From positions 62,001 through 126,000 of the forward strand of contig NZ_LVCF01000046.1 of assembly GCF_001594145.1 (NCBI RefSeq): DNA of 64,000 nt. The letters run 5' to 3'. This DNA is from Branchiibius sp. NY16-3462-2 (lineage in GTDB: Bacteria; Actinomycetota; Actinomycetes; Actinomycetales; Dermatophilaceae). A model generated the notes under the pieces. The model saw only the letters and a program-made list of their open reading frames with translations. It did no database searches and was not told where the DNA came from. Positions 8,031 through 17,253 of the stretch are shown here, in pieces. Both the position numbers and the translations under genes were made by a program. The number at the start of each line of letters is the position of its first letter. Positions within the stretch are counted from its first letter, which is position 1.

Positions 8031-8549
8031 TCAGCTCCCTGCAATCTCTGATCGAAGCGACGCACCCTTGGCGTGCGCCTGGTCACGCAAGGTGGACTGG
8101 AAGTCCACCATCGCCGTACGCACTTGCGCCGCAAAGGAATCCGTCCCTGAGGCAATGATGCGAGCGGCCAGCAGGCCCGCGTTGCGGGCCCCGCCGATGG
8201 ATACGGTCGCCACCGGGACACCCGCGGGCATCTGGACGATCGACAACAGCGAGTCCATCCCGTCCAAATACTTCAACGGCACCGGTACGCCGATCACCGG
8301 CAGAGGGGTCACGGCGGCGAGCATGCCGGGCAGGTGAGCGGCTCCCCCGGCACCGGCGATGATGACGCGCAGTCCCCGATCAGCGGCGCGGGCGCCGTAC
8401 TCGATCATCTCCGTCGGCATCCGGTGCGCCGACACGACATCAGCCTCGAAGCCGATGCCGAACTCCGCGAGCGCCTCGGTCGCCAGTTTCATCACCGGCC
8501 AGTCCGAGTCGCTGCCCATCACCACACCCACGATCGGTTCGCTACTCAC
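8031..8549 (-). CDS. purE: N5-carboxyaminoimidazole ribonucleotide mutase
   Basis: Converts N5-CAIR to CAIR in de novo purine synthesis, after PurK. The 172 residues are class I PurE size. Seen: [18 protein letters not shown] (catalytic His), [12 protein letters not shown] and PVIGVPVPL, all diagnostic. It overlaps purK by 8 bases and is followed after one base by the LLM gene, giving the operon purK-purE-LLM. Confidence 0.97.
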   Translation of the reverse strand: MSSEPIVGVVMGSDSDWPVMKLATEALAEFGIGFEADVVSAHRMPTEMIEYGARAADRGLRVIIAGAGGAAHLPGMLAAVTPLPVIGVPVPLKYLDGMDSLLSIVQMPAGVPVATVSIGGARNAGLLAARIIASGTDSFAAQVRTAMVDFQSTLRDQAHAKGASLRSEIAGS

Positions 8550-9702
8550 GCACTACTCCTTGCAGATAGTCGGCGGCGTGCCGGCCGCGTTCGCGCAACC
8601 CGGCCAGGTCGGTCCCCGTCAGGTTGACGTGCCCGATCTTGCGGCCGGGCCGGACCGCCTTGCCGTACAAGTGGATCTTCAGCTCCGGGTCCCTGGCCAT
8701 CAGATGCCGGTAGGTCGGGTAGAGGTCCTCGTCCTCACCGCCGAGCACATTGGTCATCACGGTCCACCGCTCGCGCGGGCGCGGCGACCCCAACGGCAGG
8801 TCGAGCACGGCACGCAGGTGCTGTTCGAACTGGCTGGTGACCGCGCCGTCCATCGTCCAATGGCCACTGTTGTGCGGGCGCATCGCGAGCTCGTTGACGA
8901 CGAAACCACCGTCCGGCAGCTCGAAGATCTCCATCGCCATGACGCCGGTGACGCCGAGTTCGCCGGCGACCCGCAGCGCCGCCTCCGTCGCACGAGCCGC
9001 CAGGTCGGGGCTCAGATCCGGCGCCGGCGCGAGCACCTCGGTGCAGATTCCGCTGGTCTGGACGGTGTGGACCACCGGCCACGCGGCGGCTTGCCCCGAC
9101 GGGCTGCGAGCCACCAATACGGCCAGTTCCCGGACGAAACCAACGGCTTCCTCGGCCAGCAACGTCTCGCCATGGGCCAACCAGTCGGCCGCCTCGTCGG
9201 GACTGGACACCAGCAGGACGCCCTTACCGTCATACCCGCCGGTCGGCGTCTTGAGCACCACCGGCCAGCCGTGATCAGCTGCGAAGGCGGCCAGTTGCTC
9301 CGCAGTGTCAACGGCGGCCCAGGCCGGACAGGGCACACCCATAGTCGTCAACCGCTCACGCATCGCGAGCTTGTCCTGCGCGAACACCAGTGACTGCGGC
9401 GAGGGGTGGACGGCGACACCGGCCGCCACCAGCGCGTGCAACACCTCCTGCGGCACGTGCTCGTGGTCGAAGGTGATGACATCGCAGTCCTGGGCGAACG
9501 CCAGCACGTCGTTGACGTCGGTGTAGTCCCCCACCGGCGCGGACGGCACGACGAAACCCGCTGCCGAATCATCGGTTTCGCAGAGGACGGAAAGAGTGAT
9601 GTCGAGGTTGACCGCAACCGGTGCACACATCCGCGCCAACTGACCGCCACCGATGATGCCCACCACTGGAAAGCCGCCAGGAGCCCGTCGCGGTGCCGTC
9701 AC
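8542..9702 (-). CDS. purK: N5-carboxyaminoimidazole ribonucleotide synthase
   Basis: ATP-grasp enzyme that carboxylates AIR to N5-CAIR using bicarbonate. The 386-residue product has [12 protein letters not shown] at the N-terminus, the ATP-grasp patterns [19 protein letters not shown] and [24 protein letters not shown], and the late GRKIGHVNL. The start is GTG at 9702, with minus-strand TACGAT ending 6 bases upstream. First gene of the operon with purE and an LLM oxidoreductase, and divergent from GtrA. Confidence 0.97.
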   Translation of the reverse strand: MTAPRRAPGGFPVVGIIGGGQLARMCAPVAVNLDITLSVLCETDDSAAGFVVPSAPVGDYTDVNDVLAFAQDCDVITFDHEHVPQEVLHALVAAGVAVHPSPQSLVFAQDKLAMRERLTTMGVPCPAWAAVDTAEQLAAFAADHGWPVVLKTPTGGYDGKGVLLVSSPDEAADWLAHGETLLAEEAVGFVRELAVLVARSPSGQAAAWPVVHTVQTSGICTEVLAPAPDLSPDLAARATEAALRVAGELGVTGVMAMEIFELPDGGFVVNELAMRPHNSGHWTMDGAVTSQFEQHLRAVLDLPLGSPRPRERWTVMTNVLGGEDEDLYPTYRHLMARDPELKIHLYGKAVRPGRKIGHVNLTGTDLAGLRERGRHAADYLQGVVRE

Positions 9703-9708
9703 GCCGAT

Positions 9709-9714
9709 ATCGTA
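9709..9714 (-). promoter_or_regulatory. -10 box of the purK operon
   Basis: Minus strand TACGAT, 6 bases, GTG at 9702. It faces the GtrA -10 box only 6 bases away, so the two promoters must overlap. Confidence 0.5.
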
Positions 9715-9720
9715 TGGGTT

Positions 9721-9726
9721 TATCCT
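9721..9726 (+). promoter_or_regulatory. -10 box of the GtrA gene
   Basis: TATCCT, 8 bases, then GTG at 9735. This decides for the GTG start over an in-frame ATG at 9714 that would lie upstream of the box. Confidence 0.45.
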
Positions 9727-9734
9727 TGGACCTC

Positions 9735-10235
9735 GTGCTGACCCGCCTCATCGACGCGTTTCACCGACTCTGGCGAGAGTTGGCCAAGTTCGGCGCTATT
9801 GGCGCGATTTCTTTCGTCATCGACCTTGGTGGTTACAACCTGCTGATTGCGGGTCCGATGTCCCACAAGGTGACCACCGCCAAGATCATCAGCGGTGCGG
9901 TGGCGACTGCTTTCGCATGGGTGGGGAACCGTTACTGGACGTTCCGGCACCGTCGTAACCGACCCGTCCACCACGAGGTGGTGCTGTTCTTCGCCGTCAA
10001 CGGGGTTGCCCTGGCCATCTCTGCCGCCTGGGTTGCGTTCGCGCACTATGTCCTGCACGCCCACGGCACGTTGATGCTCAACGTGCACGCCTTCATCGGC
10101 ATCGGCCTCGGAACCATTTTCCGCTTCTGGGCGTACCGCAACGTTGTCTTCGTGAACGAAGACGTTGATGGTGATGGCCCGGAGGCGGTTCAGGAGCGCG
10201 ATTCGGAGAGAAACAGCGCGAACACCGCCGGGTGA
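9735..10235 (+). CDS. GtrA-family membrane protein
   Basis: Four-helix membrane protein of the GtrA/DPMS family, thought to flip polyprenyl-phosphate sugars in cell-surface glycosylation. Seen: LAKFGAIGAISFVIDLGGYNLLI (family signature, quoted in part as FGAIGAISFVIDLGGYN), KIISGAVATAFAWVGNRYWTF, a third helix VVLFFAVNGVALAISAAW and a last around LGTIFRFWAYRNVVF. The GNRYWTF and FRFWAYRNVVF motifs are diagnostic. It is 166 residues from GTG 9735, or 173 from ATG 9714. The M. tuberculosis homologue is also next to purK. It converges with the histidine kinase gene and overlaps it by 46 bases. Confidence 0.88.
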   Translation: MLTRLIDAFHRLWRELAKFGAIGAISFVIDLGGYNLLIAGPMSHKVTTAKIISGAVATAFAWVGNRYWTFRHRRNRPVHHEVVLFFAVNGVALAISAAWVAFAHYVLHAHGTLMLNVHAFIGIGLGTIFRFWAYRNVVFVNEDVDGDGPEAVQERDSERNSANTAG

Positions 10236-11143
10236 GCCGAGCGCAGTTCCAACCGTCCGCCGTTGGCGGCCGCGAGGTCACGCGCCAGGGCTAGTCCGAG
10301 CCCCGTGCCACCGGTGCTGACCCGCCGCTCGAAGATCCGCGGCGCCAGCGCAGCATCCACCCCCGGACCGTGGTCGGAGACTTCGACCACCACCGAGGGG
10401 CCGTTGCTGCGGGCCCGGACCTCCACCGTCCCTGCACCGTGCGTGAGCGCATTTTCCAAGAGGGTCGACAGGACCTGGGCGAGGTCGCCGCGGGCGCACA
10501 ACACCTGCAGCCCACGCTGGCCGGTCACCCGGACCGCCCGCCGTGCCCCGGTGAATGCCGGCTGCCACTCCCGTTGCAACGCCGCGATCACCGAGTCCAA
10601 CGACACCGACTCGGCCGGCTCGTCGTCCTGGGTGCGGGTGCGGTGCAACAGATGCTCGACGACCTCGGTCAACCGTTCCACCTGTTCGATCGCGACAAGC
10701 GCCTCTTCGTGGACCAGGTCGATGTCGTCGGTTTCGGAGATTTCGTCCAATCGCATCATCAGGGCGGTCAGCGGAGTTCGCAGCTGATGGCTGGCGTCGG
10801 CCGCGAAATCTCGTTCGGCGGCAATACTGCGGGACAGGGAGGCGGCGCGGTGCTCGAACACCGCAGCGATCCGGTCGAATTCCTCGACGCCACTGTTAAG
10901 TGGTGGCCCGCTGCTACCGACGCGGGTGTCTTCCGCTCGCCGCACCAACTCGTTGACCGAGGTTGTCACCCAGTCGACACTGCGCACCGTCAGCCAGCAG
11001 GCGACACAGAAGGAGACGATGCCGATCGCAAGCAGCGTGACCCGTGTCGGCCAGTTGTCGGCAATGACGATGCCTGCCGCCGTCGGCGGCAGTCCGGCGC
11101 AGGTGAGGGAGAGCAGCCCCTCACGGGTCAACCGCCGACGCAC
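10190..11143 (-). CDS. Sensor histidine kinase
   Basis: Membrane sensor partner of the response regulator encoded 6 bases upstream. The 317-residue product has a short N-terminus with two hydrophobic segments (about 10-29 and 35-52) and hardly any extracytoplasmic loop, a HAMP-like region, HisKA with the phospho-accepting His119 in DASHQLRTPLTAL, and HATPase boxes LENALTHG (N), VSDHGPGVD (G1) and GTGLGLALARDLA (G2). The nearly absent sensor loop suggests it senses within the membrane or through another protein. The signal is unknown. Confidence 0.92.
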   Translation of the reverse strand: MRRRLTREGLLSLTCAGLPPTAAGIVIADNWPTRVTLLAIGIVSFCVACWLTVRSVDWVTTSVNELVRRAEDTRVGSSGPPLNSGVEEFDRIAAVFEHRAASLSRSIAAERDFAADASHQLRTPLTALMMRLDEISETDDIDLVHEEALVAIEQVERLTEVVEHLLHRTRTQDDEPAESVSLDSVIAALQREWQPAFTGARRAVRVTGQRGLQVLCARGDLAQVLSTLLENALTHGAGTVEVRARSNGPSVVVEVSDHGPGVDAALAPRIFERRVSTGGTGLGLALARDLAAANGGRLELRSAHPAVFALFLSESRS

Positions 11144-11149
11144 GTCAAC

Positions 11150-11824
11150 TCAGGTCCCCTCTGGTTGTTCGAACCGGAAACCGACCCCGCGGACGGTCGC
11201 GATGAACCGCGGATTGGTCGCGTCATCTCCCAACTTGCGGCGCAGAACCGACACGTGCATGTCGAGGGTCTTCGTCGAGCCGTACCACGAGGTCTCCCAG
11301 ATCTCCTGCATCAGCTGCTCACGGGAGACGACCTTCCCCGCTTCACGGACCAGGACGCGCAAGAGGTCGAACTCCTTGGCGGTCAGTTGCAACTCTTCGT
11401 CGTCGATGAACGCCCGACGTCCCTCAGAGTCGATCCGCACGAAAGCCTGGTCGTCCTCAGCGATGGGCTGCCGACGCAACAGTGCGCGGGCGCGCGCGAG
11501 CAACTCAGCAAGACGGAACGGCTTGGTCACGTAGTCATCGGCTCCGGCATCCAGACCGACCACCGTGTCGACCTCGTCAGCACGCGCCGTCAGGATCAGC
11601 ACCGGCACGGGATTTCCCGCGGCGCGCAGCCGGCGACAGACCTCCAGACCGTCCATCACGGGCAGGCCGAGATCCAGGATGAGCAGGTCGGGATTCTCCT
11701 CAGCCCCGCGCAGCGCGGCCGCTCCATCGGGGGTCACCACGACGTCGTACCCCTCTCGGCGCAACGCGCGGGCCAGAGGTTCAGAAATCGTCGGATCGTC
11801 CTCGGCGAGTAGCACCCGTGTCAT
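11150..11824 (-). CDS. OmpR-family response regulator
   Basis: Two-domain regulator: receiver (residues 1-120) with acidic pair AEDD, phospho-acceptor Asp51 in LLILDLGLP, Thr in ILTARAD and Lys in VTKPF; then a winged-helix DNA-binding domain (RRAFIDDEELQLTAKEFDLLRVL ... LDMHVSVLRRKLGDD, quoted in part). The 224-residue length is standard. It is the first gene of the pair with the histidine kinase. ATG at 11824 has TAGCAT ending 7 bases upstream, inside the 3' end of the birA-cyclase gene. The target genes are unknown. Confidence 0.94.
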   Translation of the reverse strand: MTRVLLAEDDPTISEPLARALRREGYDVVVTPDGAAALRGAEENPDLLILDLGLPVMDGLEVCRRLRAAGNPVPVLILTARADEVDTVVGLDAGADDYVTKPFRLAELLARARALLRRQPIAEDDQAFVRIDSEGRRAFIDDEELQLTAKEFDLLRVLVREAGKVVSREQLMQEIWETSWYGSTKTLDMHVSVLRRKLGDDATNPRFIATVRGVGFRFEQPEGT

Positions 11825-11831
11825 GTTGTGG

Positions 11832-11837
11832 ATGCTA
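11832..11837 (-). promoter_or_regulatory. -10 box of the two-component operon
   Basis: Minus strand TAGCAT, 7 bases, ATG at 11824. It overlaps the stop codon of the upstream birA-cyclase gene, so the regulator can be made independently of it. Confidence 0.5.
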
Positions 11838-13634
11838 GTGCGCCTCGCGCTTCAGCACCCACGGGATGACTTCACCCAGCCCTGTGAGAAATACGGTGGG
11901 GTGAGGCACGGCACGTGCGAGGTTGCCGCCGGCCACCGCTTCTGCCACCGCTTGGTCCACCAGCAGTGTGCCGGGATCGGCGGCGGCGGTGAGGCGTGCG
12001 GCGCGGTTCACGACCGTCCCGTAGACGTCGCCGAGACGGGCCAGCACCCGACCCTTGGCCATCCCCACCCGCATCCGCGGGATGACCTCATCCTCGGCCG
12101 CCAGGTCCAGCAGATCAAAGCCGATCGCCACCGCACCATCGACGGTGGTGTGGGAGAACAGGACCTCATCGCCCACCGTCTTGATCAGGGCGCCACCGTG
12201 CGCCGCCACGATGTCGGAGGCCGTCGCTTCGAAGCGGGAGACGAGTTGGGCTAGTTCCCGTTCCGACAGCTCCCGGACCAACTGGGTGAAATTGACCAGA
12301 TCGGCGAACCCGATGGTACGCACGACGCCCACGTGGCTCTCGGGTTCGGCGTCGGCGACCAGACGCGAGATCGCGACCGCCAGGTTGCGCCGCATCACGT
12401 AGTTGAGCAACGGCTCGAAGGTGTCCATCATCTCGACGGTGCGCTCGGCGGCGAGGAACGCCGTACGCGAATCAAATCCCTCGTTCTCTCCTGCCACCAT
12501 GTCGGTGATCAGCTGCAATGCCCACATCGCCAGCCGGTCGGTGGTGCGCCCCATCGCCCGCGCCAGACCCATGGCGGTTGTGGCGTCGAGCGCGCCCCCG
12601 GCCATCGCCTCGTGCAGCCGCCGTAGCGCGTCCGCGTCCGCTTCGGTGAAGACCAGATCCTCGTCACGGGGGCTGGCGAAACCCAGTGCCCGCCAGATCA
12701 ACCGGGTGGTCTCGGTGTCCGTGCCCACGGCGTGCGCCACGTCGGCCCGGCGCATGGTGCGCGCCGACCCCAGCAGTTCCGATTCCAGATGGTCGACGAA
12801 CATCGCCGGGTCCGGTTGCTGGACTTTGAAGAACTCATCGTCGATCTCGACGGTGTCCCGGGGCCGCACGTGCACGACGTCGCCGGCGGCGTGCGGCGTC
12901 TGGGCACCCTCGGCGTCCTGCAGGACGATCCGGCCCATATCGTCGACCGCAACCGCTCGGCCCACCTCTACCGGGCCGTCGCCGAGGCTGATCTGCACCT
13001 GTTGGCCGATCGTGACGCAGCTGGCACGGTAGGTGTGGTCCAGACTGCCGTCGACCCAGGCATCACTGGTGCTCGAGAGTTCTTCGAGCACCGTCGCGAT
13101 GAGTTCCTCGCGGCTGACGACCGCACCACACAACGACAGCGACGTGGCTCCGGGCAGCGGCAACTCGTCGCGGGACTGGTAGACGTTGATGCCCATCCCG
13201 ATGATCACCAGCGGCTCTGGTCCGCCCACGACGTTGCACAGGATCCCGGCGACCTTGCGCCATTCGTCGTGCAGGGTTGCCCGAGCCAGTACGTCGTTGG
13301 GCCACTTCAGCCCCAACTCCACGTCCGTGAGTCGTCGCAGACTGCGCCGCAGGGCCACGCCGACCAGCAGCGGCACCCATCCCCAGCGCGCCGGGTCCGC
13401 GGGCAGCGGCATGCTCACCGACAGGGCCACGGAACTTCCGGGCGGCGCCTGCCAGGTGCGGTCGAGCCGGCCCCGACCGGCGCTCTGGAAGTCGGCAGTG
13501 AGGGCGGTGAAGGGCTTCGCGTCCTGCATCAACTCCTCGTTGGTGGAGCCGACCTCGTCGCGGACATCGATCCCGGCCCACACCGTTCCGGCCAGGCGCT
13601 CGCGTAACGCGTCGGCATCAAGGTAGTGGCTCAC
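11835..13634 (-). CDS. birA: Biotin-protein ligase fused to class III adenylate cyclase
   Basis: One 599-residue reading frame with two complete enzymes. Residues 1-258: BirA (group I, no DNA-binding domain), with SAGRGRLDRT (51-60), KWPNDV (110-115), KVAGILCN (127-134) and the C-terminal beta-barrel ending GDVVHVRP; it biotinylates acyl-CoA carboxylase. About 275-430: helical region resembling the regulatory domain of Rv1264-type cyclases. 435-599: class III cyclase with metal-binding Asp445 (GFADLVNFT) and Asp489, adenine-selecting Lys485 and Asp536, and transition-state Asn543 and Arg547 (NRAAR), so ATP-to-cAMP activity is expected. No stop or ribosome site is seen at the junction; Met278 is the only nearby internal start. 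The start is GTG at 13634. It is divergent from accD over a shared promoter. Confidence 0.9.
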   Translation of the reverse strand: MSHYLDADALRERLAGTVWAGIDVRDEVGSTNEELMQDAKPFTALTADFQSAGRGRLDRTWQAPPGSSVALSVSMPLPADPARWGWVPLLVGVALRRSLRRLTDVELGLKWPNDVLARATLHDEWRKVAGILCNVVGGPEPLVIIGMGINVYQSRDELPLPGATSLSLCGAVVSREELIATVLEELSSTSDAWVDGSLDHTYRASCVTIGQQVQISLGDGPVEVGRAVAVDDMGRIVLQDAEGAQTPHAAGDVVHVRPRDTVEIDDEFFKVQQPDPAMFVDHLESELLGSARTMRRADVAHAVGTDTETTRLIWRALGFASPRDEDLVFTEADADALRRLHEAMAGGALDATTAMGLARAMGRTTDRLAMWALQLITDMVAGENEGFDSRTAFLAAERTVEMMDTFEPLLNYVMRRNLAVAISRLVADAEPESHVGVVRTIGFADLVNFTQLVRELSERELAQLVSRFEATASDIVAAHGGALIKTVGDEVLFSHTTVDGAVAIGFDLLDLAAEDEVIPRMRVGMAKGRVLARLGDVYGTVVNRAARLTAAADPGTLLVDQAVAEAVAGGNLARAVPHPTVFLTGLGEVIPWVLKREAH

Positions 13635-13640
13635 ACCACA

Positions 13641-13650
13641 AGGCTAGAGT
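13641..13650. promoter_or_regulatory. Bidirectional promoter with shared TA (birA-cyclase / accD)
   Basis: The ten bases AGGCTAGAGT read as -10 boxes in both directions: minus TAGCCT (13641-13646, 6 bases to GTG 13634) and plus TAGAGT (13645-13650, 8 bases to ATG 13659). The central TA belongs to both, so polymerase cannot occupy both at once. The intergenic gap is only 24 bases. Confidence 0.6.
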
Positions 13651-13658
13651 CTTGAAAC

Positions 13659-15274
<1,616 letters not shown>

Positions 15275-15278
<4 letters not shown>

Positions 15279-15439
15279 GCGCGATGCTCAAGGTCATCTC
15301 CGGCAACCCCACCCCCGAGGAATTGGCTGCGCTGGTGGCGGTGTTGGCTGCTTCGCGGCCCCCGGTGGGCAAGCCCGAGCCGCGCTCGCGGTGGTCGGGT
15401 CGATCCCCGTGGGCGGCGCGGTCCTGGCGGGGGCGCTAA
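15275..15439 (+). CDS. accE: Acyl-CoA carboxylase epsilon subunit
   Basis: Small subunit that stabilises and activates the actinobacterial alpha-beta carboxylase complex. The 54-residue product begins [20 protein letters not shown]; the pattern [29 protein letters not shown], followed by a basic, Trp-containing tail ([12 protein letters not shown]), is the family's hallmark. ATG 15275 overlaps the accD stop (ATGA), so the two are translated together. Such epsilon subunits commonly follow accD5/pccB. Confidence 0.88.
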
Positions 15440-15442
15440 CGT
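15437..15442 (+). promoter_or_regulatory. -10 box of the DUF885 gene
   Basis: TAACGT, 6 bases, GTG at 15449. It overlaps the accE stop codon and would allow transcription separate from accD-accE. Confidence 0.5.
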
Positions 15443-15448
15443 CACAGG

Positions 15449-17107
15449 GTGACTGAGCCCACCCGTACTCCGACCGCTGTCGACGCTATCGCCGAGGACT
15501 ACCACCGCGCCTACCTGGAGCTTTCGCCCACTACCGCAACGGCTTTGGGCGTGCCTGGGCACGATGGCGAGTTGGACGACTACTCCCCTGCCGGTCTGGC
15601 GGCCAAGACCGACCTGGCCCGTACGACGCTCGCCCGGCTGACCGACGCGACCCCGGTTGATGACGTGGACCGGGTGACGATCGACGCCATGCGCGAACGT
15701 CTCGGCCTGCGGGTGGAGTTCGCCGGGGCTGGCCTCGACCGGATGGACCTGAACAACATCGCCTCACCGTTCCAGGAGATGCGCGACATCCTGGACCTGA
15801 TGTCGACCGATACCGCGCAGCAGCGTGCGGACGTAGCGGATCGGCTGCGGGCGATGCCGACCGCTCTGGACCAGTGGTTCGAGTCGCTGCACTCGGCTGC
15901 AGCCGAGGGGCACGTCGCGGCGGCCCGGCAGGTCCGCGCCTGCATGACCCAGGCTGCCGACAACACGGCGGCGGATGGTTACTTCGCAACGTTCGGATCG
16001 ACGTACCCGGATGTGGCGGATGCGGCGGCCGTTGCAGCCCAGGCATATTCGCGGGCCGCAGACAGACTGCGGGACGAGATCCTGCCCCTCGCGCCGGAGG
16101 CCGACGCGGTCGGCAAGGATCGCTACCAACTGAGCTCCCGGCAGTTCCTCGGCGCGACCATCGACCTGGCCGAGACCTATGCGTGGGGCCAGGAGGAACT
16201 GGCGCGCATCGTCGCCGACATGGAGCAGACGGCACAGCGGATCAAACCCGGCGCCACCCCGCGTGAGGCGATGGATGTGCTCGATGCGGATCCGGCCTAC
16301 CAACTCCATGGCACCGACGAACTCCAGCGCTGGATGCAGGGCAAGGCGGACCAGGCGATCACCGACCTGGCCGGAACGCACTTCGACATCCCCGAGCCGG
16401 TGCGCACGATCCAGTGCATGATCGCTCCCACGACCTCCGGTGGCATCTACTACACCGGCCCGAGCGAGGACTTCTCCCGACCGGGCCGGATGTGGTGGGC
16501 CGTGCCCAAGGGAGTCACCGATTTCGGCACCTGGCGCGAGCTGACGACGGTCTATCACGAGGGTGTCCCTGGCCATCACCTGCAGGTCGGCCAGACGATG
16601 TACCGCAGTGCGCTGCTCAACTCCTGGCGTCGCATGGACGTGTGGGTGTCCGGGTCCGGTGAGGGCTGGGCGCTGTACGCCGAGCGACTGATGGACGAGT
16701 TGGGCTACCTGTCCGACCCGGGTGACCGGATGGGGATGCTCGACGGGCAGTCGCTGCGCGCCGCCCGCGTCGTCCTCGACATCGGGGTGCACTGCGGCTT
16801 CGAGGCGCCCGCCGAGGTGGGCGGTGGCGCCTGGGACTACGACAAGGCGTGGGCCTTCCTGAAGGCGCACGCGAATATGGCCGATGGCTTCCTGCGGTTC
16901 GAACTGGACCGCTACCTGGGCTGGCCGGGACAGGCACCGTCGTACAAGATCGGCGAGCGCCTCTGGCGTCAGTTGCGCACGGATGTGCAAGCGGCACAAG
17001 GGGATTCGTACGACGCCAAGGACTTCCACCGCAAAGCACTCGACGTCGGCTCAATCGGTCTGGACGCGCTGCGGACCGCGGTGTTGCGCGAGTTCGGCCT
17101 CGCCTGA
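15449..17107 (+). CDS. DUF885 family putative metallohydrolase
   Basis: The 552-residue protein is of the DUF885 family, likely cytoplasmic as no signal peptide is seen. Family hallmarks: TTVYHEGVPGHHLQ with His370, Glu371, His376 and His377 as likely zinc/catalytic residues, SGEGWALYAERLMDELG, and a C-terminal FELDRYLGWPGQAPSYKIGE. Members are thought to be metallopeptidases, but the activity is not well established. The start is GTG at 15449, with the -10 box overlapping the preceding stop. No functional link with the carboxylase genes is visible. Confidence 0.85.
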   Translation: MTEPTRTPTAVDAIAEDYHRAYLELSPTTATALGVPGHDGELDDYSPAGLAAKTDLARTTLARLTDATPVDDVDRVTIDAMRERLGLRVEFAGAGLDRMDLNNIASPFQEMRDILDLMSTDTAQQRADVADRLRAMPTALDQWFESLHSAAAEGHVAAARQVRACMTQAADNTAADGYFATFGSTYPDVADAAAVAAQAYSRAADRLRDEILPLAPEADAVGKDRYQLSSRQFLGATIDLAETYAWGQEELARIVADMEQTAQRIKPGATPREAMDVLDADPAYQLHGTDELQRWMQGKADQAITDLAGTHFDIPEPVRTIQCMIAPTTSGGIYYTGPSEDFSRPGRMWWAVPKGVTDFGTWRELTTVYHEGVPGHHLQVGQTMYRSALLNSWRRMDVWVSGSGEGWALYAERLMDELGYLSDPGDRMGMLDGQSLRAARVVLDIGVHCGFEAPAEVGGGAWDYDKAWAFLKAHANMADGFLRFELDRYLGWPGQAPSYKIGERLWRQLRTDVQAAQGDSYDAKDFHRKALDVGSIGLDALRTAVLREFGLA

Positions 17108-17126
17108 GTCCACCCTGCACGTAACC

Positions 17127-17142
17127 TGCCAACTTCCTGGCA
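17127..17142. repeat. Inverted repeat between DUF885 gene and permease gene
   Basis: TGCCA-ACTTCC-TGGCA, 20 bases after the DUF885 stop in a 146-base gap. It could be a weak terminator hairpin or an operator for the permease gene; no T tract follows. Nothing else recognisable in the gap apart from the permease ribosome site. Confidence 0.3.
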
Positions 17143-17253
17143 ATCTGCTCCTGGGCGCCCGCCCGGGGCTACCCGCAGCGACCAGTTGTACCCACGATAT
17201 GCCGATCGCGGGTCGACGATGTCCCGATCCGGAACCGGACGGAAGGTCGTGCC

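Noticed and set aside
9714..9734. ATG at 9714 as the GtrA start
   Set aside because: It would lie upstream of the best -10 box (9721-9726); GTG 9735 gives leaderless geometry and still keeps the first membrane helix. Left as an alternative.
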